64,000 nucleotides of DNA. Origin: Chloranthus sessilifolius (Eukaryota; Streptophyta; Magnoliopsida; Chloranthales; Chloranthaceae). Shown here in pieces: positions 34,155-43,250 of the stretch. The stretch covers positions 46,577,185 through 46,641,184 of the forward strand of contig CM037598.1 of the NCBI GenBank assembly GCA_021018995.1. The letters run 5' to 3'. The first letter of the stretch is position 1. Each line of letters starts with the position of its first letter. The notes under the pieces were generated by a model. The model was given only the letters and a program-made list of their open reading frames with translations. It searched no databases and was not told where the DNA came from. A program made the position numbers and the translations under genes.

Positions 34155-35860
34155 ATGTCCCCATTGAGGTCTTCTGTGGGCTTAGTGTGGCATTCCAATT
34201 GGAAACCTACATTGCTACCCCTTCCTCCAACCAACAATGCACCAATCCTGCCATCCATCCAACAAGCCCCTGATCTGGAGCTCAAGAAGCTTCCAGAGAC
34301 ATTGAAATATGCTTTCCTTGAGAAAGATGAAAAACTTTCTGTAATTATCTCCTCTTTTCTTACCAATGAGCAAGAGGAGGAATTGCTAACAGTTTTGAGG
34401 AAGCACAAGAGAGCAATTGGCTGGACCATTGCTGATCTAGGAGGGATTGATGCATCAATCTGTATGCATAGGATTCATCTAGAGGAGGGCTCAACACCAT
34501 CCAGGGAAATTCAGAGGAAACTGAATCCTCACATGCAGGAAGTGGTCCTGAAAGAAATCATTAGATTGTTGGATGCTAGGGTAATTTATCCCATTTCTGA
34601 TTCTAAATGGGTGGCACCTATCCAAGTGGTGCCCAAGAAATCTGGCATAACAGTGATCACAACCGAGTCTGGAGAGCTGAGACCAGCCAGGGAGACCACT
34701 GGCTAGAGAGTTTGCATCGATTATAGAAAGCTCAACTCCAAGACCAGAAAAGACCACTTCCCTCTCCCCTTTATTGATCAAATTTTAGATAAGTTGGCTG
34801 GGAAGGCTTTTTACTATTTTCTTGATGGGTACTCATGGTACAATCAGATCCCTATGCACCCTCTTGATCAAGAGAAAACTACTTTTACTTGTCCTTTTGG
34901 CACGTTTGCTTACAGAAGGATGCCTTTTGGACTGTGTAATGCCCCAGCCACCTTTTAGAGGTGTATGTATGCCATCTTTTCTGATATGATTGACAAATTC
35001 TTAGAAATTTTTATGGATGATTTTTCAGTTTATGGGGATAGCTTTGACCAATGTCTGCAACACCTCCACCTGGTCTTACAAAGATGTGAGGAGACCAATT
35101 TGGTCTTAAGTTGGGAAAAGAGCTAATTCATGGTAACACAAGGTATTGTGTTAGGCCATGTAGTCTCTAAGGATGGAATTGATGTAGACAAGGCCAAAGT
35201 TGACCTCATTGCAAATTTTCCCCCTCCAAGAATAGTCAAACAAATCAGATCTTTCCTTAGACATGCTGGATTTTACAGGAGGTTCATCAAAGACTTCAGC
35301 AAAATTGCTAAACTATTGTGCTACCTGCTCTGCCAGGATGTGCCCTTTGACTTTTCTGCTGAATGTCTTAAGGCTTTTGAAACTTTGAAATTTTGCCTCA
35401 CCTCTGCCCCTGTACTCCAAACACCTGACTATACCCTACCCTTTGAGTTGATGTGTGATGCATCCGACTTGGCAATAGGTGTTGTCTTGGGCCAGAGAAA
35501 AGATAAGCTGCATGTGGTCATTGCATATCTCAGCAAATCACTTGCTGAAGCTTAGCTGAATTATACAACAACTGAGAAAGAGCTTCTGGCAGTAGTTTTT
35601 GCTGTGGACAAGTTTAGACCTTACCTAATTGGGTCTTAAACTGTCATCTTCACTAACCACTCAGCATTAAAGTACCTACTGTCCAAAAAGGATGCAAAGC
35701 CCAAATTGATTAGATGGATACTCTTGTTGCAGGAGTTTGACATTGAAATTAAAGACAAAAAGGGTGTAGAAAATGTGGTGGCTGACCACTTGTCCAGAAT
35801 TATCTTAGAGAAAGGTGTTGATGACCTTGCTACAAATGATGTCATCCCGGATGAGCAACT
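34155..35860 (+). pseudogene. Reverse transcriptase and RNase H of element C
   Basis: Blocks in order: LEEGSTPSREIQRKLNPHMQ (about 34480-34535), VICDYRKL-type block broken by TAG at 34704-34706, YFLDGYSWYNQIPMH, FAYRRMPFGLCNAPATF followed by TAG at 34956-34958, catalytic FMDD at 35010-35021 (FMDDFSVYG, the usual Athila form), GHVVSKDGIDVDKAK, and RFIKDFSKIAK. RNase H: CDASDLAIGVVLGQR (about 35450-35500), TTEKELLAVVFAVDKF, and NVVADHLSRI at about 35775-35800. At least six stops. Confidence 0.9.
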
Positions 35861-37179
35861 GTTTGTCATCCAATCCTTGGTTCCTTGGTATGCACATATT
35901 ATCAATTATCTAGTTAGAGGCAAGATTTCTGCCCATTGGATAAAAATGGACAAAGACCTATTTTTCCCACAGGTCAAATTCTTTTTCTGAGAGGAACCTT
36001 GCTTGTACAAGTATTGTGTAGACCAAATCATTCGGAAATGTATTTTCGAAAGTGATGTCCCCAGTATTCTGGCCATGTGCCATGAAAATGCCTGTGGGGG
36101 TCATTTTAGTGGGAGAAAAATAGCTGACAAAGTGTCACAGTGTGGGTTCAATTGGCCTTCTCTTTTCAGAGATGCCAAATACACACTGCAAGACCTGTGA
36201 AAGATCTCAGAAACTAGGAGGGCTGTTCAAACAAAACTCAATGCCTTTACAACCCATCCTTATTGTAGAACTGTTTGATGTGTGGGGTGTTGACTTTATG
36301 GGCCCCTTTCCTCCTTCAAATGGTTTTCATTTCATCTTAGTGGCAGTGGATTACGTTTCCAAATGGGTAGAAGCCATTGCCACAAGAACAAACGATAATT
36401 AGGTTATCCTCAAGTTTATAAAGCAGAATATCTTCTCGAGATTTGGCACCCCTAGAGCCATTATCAATGATGGGGGTAGCCATTTCTGTAACAGAAATTT
36501 TGAGAGCTTGCTCAAGAAATATTTTGTCACCCATAGGATTACTACTCCCTACCACCCACAAACCAGTGGGCAAGTTGAAATTTCAAATAGGGAGATCAAG
36601 CACATCCATGAGAAAACTGTGAGGACTGATAGGAAAGATTAGGCTGACAAGCTTAATGATGCACTGTGGGCTTATAAGACTACCTATAAGACTCCCATTG
36701 GTATGTCCCCTTTCAGACTGGTTTATGGCAAGGCTTGTCATCTCCCAGTGGAGTTAGAATACAGGGCCTATTAGGCCATTAAACATTTAAATCTAGACCT
36801 AACTTCTACTGGTCATCACAGGTTGCTGCATCTATCAGAATTGGAAGAACTAAGGATGGATGCATATGTCAATGCCAGGATCTACAAGGAAAGGTCCAAA
36901 GCTTTCTTTGACAAAGGGCTATTGAGAAAGAGTTTCATAGCTAGCGACAAGGTTTGGTTGTTTAACTCCAAACTTAAATTCTTTCCTGGTAAATTGAAAT
37001 CCAGATGGGAAGGTCCCTACATTGTCATGCATGTTTCCCCATCTGGTGCCGTGGAAATCAATGATCCCAAGTCTTGGAGAACTGTGAAGGTGAATGGTCA
37101 GAGGCTTAAGCCTTGTTTTGAAAAACCTGTCGAACCCATGGACACCATTCACTTTCAAGGGGATCCTTCTTCAAACTGA
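35861..37179 (+). pseudogene. Integrase of element C
   Basis: HHCC zinc part: [19 protein letters not shown] (36078-36135) and CERSQ after a frameshift near 36170. Core: first Asp in [11 protein letters not shown] (about 36285-36310), second Asp in INDGGSHF (about 36460-36485), Glu in [12 protein letters not shown] (about 36565-36600). C-terminal part to PCFEKPVEPMD and stop at 37177-37179. TAG stops at 36640-36642 and 36772-36774 both replace Trp expected in this block (KDW, AYW), a G-to-A transition. No chromodomain, as normal for Athila. Confidence 0.9.
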
Positions 37180-37619
37180 TCCACAGGTGTGTCATTATTA
37201 TATCATATGTACTTTGTTTTTGGTAGATTTATCTTGCTTTCTTTTGTTTAACTTCTCTAGGATTTGTTAGTGGTCCCATCTGAATCTGGACCTGTCTGGT
37301 CTAAACTTTTTATGCTTGGTTTGATGCTTACTGATCTTTAATTGATAAATTTTATTTGAATGCATAATGTGGGAGGTTGATTTTTATCGTCCTTGATTGA
37401 ATGGTTGATTTTAAAGTGTCTAGAGGTATCCAGGGTGAGAGTTATGCCTAGGATCCAACCACAGCACACTGGAAATGGAAAAATAGAGAGCACATGCTCT
37501 CTGTTTGATTCTTCTTGTCATTTGGGTCCAAAGGGAGCCTGGAGACTCTACTTTTACTACAAACACATACTTCATCACCGGTCATGAGTTTATATAAAGG
37601 CATGAGGTTAAAAAGGAAG
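37180..37619 (+). other. Post-integrase non-coding segment of C
   Basis: T-rich sequence without a gene; corresponds to 4760-4943 in A by position and composition. Confidence 0.5.
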
Positions 37620-38060
37620 TCTGGGGGACTCTCGTGTAGTTCACATGAAAACATTCAAGAGCTATCGCAAGATTCAAGTGCACCTGAGAACCTCTCGCGT
37701 GATCCACATAGAGCTATTCATTAGTTATCACGAGATTTAAAGGCTATCGCGAGGTTCAGCGGGACACCTGGGAGACTCTCGCACACAACAGGTATACTTC
37801 ATTAGCTGTCACGAGATTCTAAGGGTGTGACGAGATTCAAAGTGAACCTCAGAACTTTTCGCACAATCCAAATGGAGACCTGGGAGCCGCTCGCACAATT
37901 CACATGAATTCATCTCACACTATCGCGCGCTCCAAGGTCAACTTGGGAGATTATCGCGCAATCCAAATTAAATAAACACCTTCGCTAGGTTCATTTTCAA
38001 TCTCGTGACCAGATGTTCTAAAGCGCGCCGAGCTTCGCGATAAGTATTTTAACCCCGCGC
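37620..38060 (+). promoter_or_regulatory. Motif cluster and TATA-like box upstream of C ORF3
   Basis: At least 14 motif copies in 430 bp: actctcgtgtag, ctatcgcaagattc, cctctcgcgtgatcc, ttatcacgagattt, ctatcgcgaggttc, actctcgcacac, tgtcacgagattc, tgtgacgagattc, ctatcgcgcgctcc, ttatcgcgcaatcc, aatctcgtgacc, cttcgcgataag. This is the LTR motif of the same element. Directly after it lies TATTTTAA (38045-38052), about 285 bp before the ORF3 ATG, followed by a leader with aaaccctagc. The cluster is certain; promoter function is inferred. Confidence 0.65.
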
Positions 38061-38329
38061 TTGTCTCCCTTTCCAGTATTCTCTTCCTTCTTCCCTCTGT
38101 GAAACCCTAGCTTTTGGAACTCTTCCCTCTCTCTCCTCTAGCATCAATCCTACAGCTCACCATTCACTCCATGAATATACAGAGTTGTTCCTAGCATCAC
38201 CACCATCTATTGCCCTCTGATCAAAGATCTCGTGGTGCCCTGTGTGTCAGATCAAACCTAATCCTAGGATTTTAGGGTAAGCACTTAGATCTCTATCTTC
38301 ATTCCTCATATTCGAAGACAGAGTTTGAA

Positions 38330-40578
38330 ATGGCTCCCAAGAGTGCATAGAAGAGAAAGGGAAAGGATAAGGCCCCTGCTGAGACCACCCCTAAGAAGGC
38401 CAAGACTTCAAAGGCACCTAAAAAAGGAAAGGAAGTGGTTGAGGAGGCGGAGGAGCCAACCCCTAAGTTTTCTACTCCTTCTAAGCTCATGGTTTCAATC
38501 CCATTAGAGCCTGAGATAGCTTTTTACCTACCATTTTTTGAGAAGGAACCTCTCTCTGCCCCTGCCGTGCAGTTTATGAGCAAAGCGAGCCTGATACCCT
38601 TGATGAGAGGAATTCCAACACTAGGCTACCCTAGGCTAGTGCAACTATTTTATCAGCACATCAGGGTCAAGAAGGACAAGGATGGACAAGTATGCTTGTT
38701 GGTGCTGATTGATGATTTTGAGATGCTAGTGAGCCCTAAGGTGATATATGAAGTTTTGGGCATCCCAGCCGCATTCGACCCTAGCTGTGGATATGGCCCC
38801 CCCTGAGAGCCTCCATTGATATAATTGTAAGAGCTTTGACCAGAGGTTTAAAGGCCACAGGGGATTCGATCAGAAGGAGAGAATTGGAACCTGAACTCCT
38901 CTTCATTGACCAAGCCCTGTAAAAGAGCGTTTACTACTCAGGACATCAGCAGGAGAGGAGAACTCCCATCGCGGATGCTGTCTATTCCTTCCCTCTTGGC
39001 CATGGCTTCCATGCAGCCTGGCTCATCTTCGAGGTAATGAAACATACCCAAACACAAGACCAGATGCAGACTGAACTCACATCCATCCAACCCACCCTAC
39101 AGACATTAACCAACCCACCCATCCCTCAACAATCCACTACAACCCCCCTGGTCCTTTACACTGACAAACATACCCAAACTGACACCATCCCTAACTCCCA
39201 ACCACATCCAACACCCATAATCCCTTTTACACACCCAACCCTCCCATTCCCTTTCATCCCTTTCACCATTCCCATTTCCCCCCCCCCACCCATCACCCCC
39301 TGCTCCTACTGAGCCTCCACCATTTTGCTTTCCCCCTATACCCTCCATCCCCCCTCTTATCCTACCCCCTCCAACATTCAATGACAAACATACACAAACA
39401 GACCCAGAACCTATCCCCGTCCCCCCACAACTAGACTTCCCCACTATTATTCCTCCTTTCCCACCCCAGGACCAATCACAGTTTGCTCCTTCCACTTCCT
39501 ATCTGCCCATCGCACCCAAACATTTTTTTTACAGCTCCCCTACCTCACCATCCTCCATGCCATGAGGGACAATCCATATCTTAGGAAGGAGGCCCACAGA
39601 AATGAAGGCCAAACTTCCATTGAGACCCCCCTGCTGCAGCAGATCGATGAAATGAAGGAGGCCCATAGAAAACAACTACTGGGCATCTCCTTGGGGTGGA
39701 CTAATATCCTGGAGGCCTATCAGAAGGCCAAGGCTTCAGCGACTTATAATGAGTTGAATTTAGAGCTGGAAAAAGCCAACACTGCTGCAGAGAAGGCCAA
39801 AGCAAGACTTTTTGAGAAGAGGCTCAACAATGCCCAGGAGATCTTCCGAATCCAAAAGGAAATCCATGAGACTGACCTCCTCAAACACAAAATCCAAATA
39901 GCCTCATTGGAATCTGCATTGGCTGCTGCCAAAAATGCTCCTCTGCAGCCCATCCCACTCTCTGTTCGCATGCCAGACCCAGAGCCTAAAGCTACTCCAT
40001 CTCCAGCTGCCCAGTCTGAGGAGGCACAACCTAAGACCCAGCAAGAAAAAGGGAAGGCCCCTGCTGCCCCTCCTGCCTCACCTCCTATAGAGCAGCCTCC
40101 ACCTACCAAGGCCTCTGCTGCACCTCCACAAGAGCAAACTTATCGTAAGCAAAGGAAAGTCACTGCTAAGAGGTCTACTCCCAAAGTTGCCTCTATCAAA
40201 ATTAGCAAAGAGCCAGCTGCCCAGTCTGAAGAGGCAAAACCCCCTGGCTAGCCTGAGCCCAAAGCAAAAGGGAAGTCCCCAGTGGCCCCCACAGAAGAAG
40301 CCAAAGGAAAAACCCCAGTTGCCCCAACTGATGAAGCCAAAGGCAAATCCCCTGCGAAAAGAAAAGGAAAAGCCCCTCAACCACCCAACGAACCAAAAAT
40401 ACCCAAGCAACCAAAAATGAGGGTGAGGGCACCAAAACTTACTGCCAAGAAAACACCAGCCGAAGCAAAAAAGGCAAGGGACGCAAAGAAGAAACAGGAC
40501 AAAGCTGCCCTTAGGGAACATGCTAAAAAGATGGGCTGGGATTTCCTGACCGATTCTGATTCAGATGCTTCCTCTTAG
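38330..40578 (+). pseudogene. ORF3 of element C (putative plant transposon protein-like, coiled coil)
   Basis: ATG at 38330 (MAPKSA, then TAG at codon 7). Basic Lys-rich N-terminus (KKAKTSKAPKKGKE), globular part with LGYPRLVQLFYQHIRVKKD (38620-38680), VLIDDFEMLVSPKVIYEVLGIP, then after a frameshift RALTRGLKATGDSIRRRELEPELLF and VYYSGHQQERRTPIADAVY (38835-38990). A Pro/Thr/Ser-rich linker spans about 39060-39530, followed by a coiled coil (39660-39950: NELNLELEKANTAAEKAKAR and onward) and a Lys/Pro/Ala-rich tail with degenerate EEAKGK-type repeats and KRKGKAPQ to an acidic end DSDSDASS. Layout suggests a chromatin- or nucleic-acid-binding protein. No enzyme motif, signal peptide or membrane segment seen. 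Confidence 0.78.
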
Positions 40579-41155
40579 ATTAGATTATATTGTACTTAGA
40601 TTGTCATTACAATTGGATTTTTTTTTTTTTCCAGTTAATATAATTTTCATTTTTTATTTCTTGTATATTGATCTTTTCAGTGTACTTGTTTAAGCTTTTT
40701 CTAGTTTCATCTTCATTTCTTTCAATTTTGTCATGGGAGATGTATGTCGGCAGGCTATGATTATTTCAAATACGAATCCATGTGCAAGGTAGATATAGAT
40801 GGCAACTGACTGGATGAAAGTACAGGATTCAAATGTTTTCATGTTCATATTCGTGTGCCTATGCGAGTTTCCTCGCATGAGTCGACATACGCACAACAAT
40901 TCCACACTTTCCTTTGTCATTTAAGCGATACACAGGATCCCCTTAAATCACAAGCCTATCTTTAAACCTTCATTTATTGTGCGCTCTCTTTTCCCATAAT
41001 CGGTTGTGCGTTTCTTCATTCCCCACACAATGATCATTTATTGCCAAGCTTGGAAAGAGGCAAAACTTTAAATCGGCCGATTCATGTTCCACCGTCCAAT
41101 TCTTTTAAATTGGCCCTTAGTTCCTCTTCATCTCATCCTTCATCTTTTTCATACC
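40579..41155 (+). other. ORF3-ORF4 spacer of element C
   Basis: No gene; T-rich at 40620-40680. The last 50 bp before the ORF4 ATG are pyrimidine-rich (ttcctcttcatctcatcc), like a plant 5' leader. Confidence 0.45.
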
Positions 41156-41450
41156 ATGGCGGATGACAAACCCTTCGAGTTCCCCATCAAATTCTACCCC
41201 ATCTGGGAGGATCCCCCACCGCCTAAGGAGTCAGACCCATTATAATTTCTTTGGGATGAGTATGAAAAAGTCTAGCGGATCCTGGCAAAGCAGGAGAAGA
41301 ACAAGGAGAAGGGAGAGAAGAAGAAGAGAAAGATTGACCCCCCTGCATCTCCCCCACCGTCTTCCCGCAACCCTCCCCCACCGACCCCCCCCATGGTCCC
41401 TGTTCTCCCCCCCTCTCTTCTTTTTTATTTTTTCTGTAATAAATTTTCTT
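41156..41450 (+). pseudogene. Small ORF4 (PIKFYPIWEDPP...FLWDEYEKV) of element C
   Basis: ATG at 41156 in a good plant context (accATGGC). Reads MADDKPFEFPIKFYPIWEDPP, then TAA, FLWDEYEKV, TAG, RILAKQ and a Lys/Arg-rich run, then Pro/Ser-rich. The homologue in B (14040-14348) has Gln at both stop positions (PLQFLWDEY, EEVQKIL), so both stops are CAA/CAG to TAA/TAG changes. Protein family unknown; 3' end uncertain. Confidence 0.6.
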
Positions 41451-41560
41451 TTATAATGAAAGTTTTCATTTTGATCTATATTGTTCAGTGTAGCATTTTC
41501 TTTATTTCTGTTTCTCTGTTTTCTTCTCTGTAGTATCTACTGCACTTTCTCACCTTTGAA

Positions 41561-41601
41561 CCAGTGAGGACACTGCTCCTCATGGTTTGGGGGTATGGCA
41601 G
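41561..41601 (+). promoter_or_regulatory. Second internal purine tract with hairpin (element C)
   Basis: CAGTG-AGGA-CACTG (5 bp stem, 4-base loop), 10-base spacer, then GGTTTGGGGGTATGG. The same order is found in E, B and B'. 1.65 kb upstream of the LTR-adjacent purine tract. Confidence 0.7.
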
Positions 41602-43079
41602 GATAGATCTGCCATTAGAATAGTTAATTTTAGTATAGTAATGGTGGCATAACTAGGATGAATAAAGTCAATTTCCACTTAACTTGATACAATGAGGAAA
41701 CTTGTAAAAAATTAAAATATTTTTGCAGACTTTTCGAAACTGAAAAAGTTAAAATCTTGATACCACCATGAAGCTAATATCAGAAAATGTTTTAGTTAAT
41801 ACTCAGTGAACCTAAGAGGAGAGAAACAGATGAAAATACACCCCATGGGTTGATTTGAGGACCATACCTAGTGAGATTTGGGCCCATCATTTCCTTTTCA
41901 AGAGTTTTTCTGACATTATTTCTGCTCTGAGGACTGATTGAATCAAGACTTTTTACTAGAAGTTGTGCACCTCCAAATCAAAACTAATTGGCAGCACTCA
42001 TGATACTAAGGAAATGACCCAAGGCCTTCATTTGGACAGTTTGAACCTGAAAATCTAACCCTTTAAAAGTTGCCCTTTTGCATACACCAATTGAGCCTTA
42101 AAATCATACTTTTCATTCACAAACACCAGAATACTTGCACGTTAACCTCATGACCTGAGTCAACCTCACCCTCACTCTGAGAATTCAGAAGGTAAAGGAG
42201 AAGGAGTTAAAGATACTGAGAATGGTCCAACATTCTGTGGAAGGTGAAGAAAAGCAACTTGTGAACAGCAGTGTATCAATGGCAATTGTGTGGCAGTTCA
42301 TAATAATAAAAAATTAAAATAAATTAAAATAAATAAATAAAAATGATGAATGAATAAAAACAAAAAGAGAAAAAGAAAGAGAAGTCTAGAGAAGAACATC
42401 ATCTGAATATTGAAAAGAAGAGGAGAAGCTTGCCACTTTGATTCTAGAATATATCAAGTAAGATGAAGTTTTACTGAAATGAAGGTTGTGAAGTCATGAA
42501 TCACTCCTTACCTTGCTGATTTCTTAATTTTGATTCCCTTTTTACCCCTTGATTCTTTGCATCCCTCACCCATAAGCCACATTACAACCCATTTAAAAAG
42601 ACCTTGTAGATCCAAAGTAAAATGAGTTGTCATGTGGAGATGAGGAGTTGTCCAATCTATGGTGAAAATTCTTGAAGACGTCAGAAATTAGAAGCTTTGC
42701 CTATGCTCATGCTTGCAAACCCATTTGGGGTCTGTAACTGCTCTTGAGCTATTTTGAATGTGAACACCCTCAGATTATTAATGTTGAGAGATAGCCCTAG
42801 TGAGAATTGGGTCTGAATTTTAACCTCATTGGGGTTGTATCCAACCTAATTTTTGAATGAAAGGCAAGCTGGGTACTGATTTTTTTTTATACATTGAATT
42901 TCTAATGTTAAATGAATGGTGGTAAGGCACACACATGTTAACTTTTAAGTTTTAAATGGCCTGCAGCATTGCTACTGTTTCCTCTAAGTGTTAAAAAAAT
43001 TGGGTGTGGAATGAAGCTTTAAACATTTAAATCTGTGTTGTCATTATCTGCACTATACTTAATTGATTCTAATGGTGAA
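41602..43079 (+). other. Long 3' non-coding region of element C
   Basis: AT-rich, no ORF of note. It aligns in patches with E 54913-56279 (for example accataccagtgagatttgg, aaaatgagttgtcatgtggagatgag-like, and tgcctatgctcatgcttgc segments), so it is an inherited untranslated domain and not random filler. Confidence 0.65.
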
Positions 43080-43250
43080 GTTTATGGGTGTCTTCACTAA
43101 AAACCCTCAGGAGACTTCACTCCTCCACTAGGGATCACCTAGGGGTTTAAAAGGCTTGGTACATATGCTAAATGTACCCGTGATCCCTATGAAAGTGGCA
43201 TTTAAATTATAGCTTTGCTAAGGGACTAGCAAAGATTAGGTTTGGGGGTG
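43080..43250 (+). promoter_or_regulatory. Conserved 3' domain, hairpin and polypurine tract of element C
   Basis: Blocks: TTCACT..AAACCCTCAGGAGAC, CTCCTCCACTAGGGATCACC, a hairpin with stem GGTACAT/ATGTACC around loop ATGCTAA (43158-43178), CCCTATGAAAGTGGC, GGGACTAGCAAAG and the polypurine tract AGGTTTGGGGGTG ending at 43250. All blocks recur in E and B. The tract primes plus-strand synthesis; the rest has no known role that I can name. Confidence 0.75.

Noticed and set aside
37620-38060. Regularly recurring palindromic motif resembling a CRISPR array
   Set aside because: Motifs are degenerate and short, spacing is irregular, and the context is a plant retrotransposon.
39031-39530. Possible intron in C ORF3 (GAG/GTAATG ... 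TTTTTTACAG)
   Set aside because: The segment encodes a Pro/Thr/Ser-rich linker also present in E, where no splice sites are seen.
40078-40521. Minus-strand frames opposite ORF3 (also 39106-39495 and 39744-40109)
   Set aside because: Shadows of the Lys/Pro/Ala-rich sense frame; Gly/Trp/Phe-rich artefacts of codon composition.
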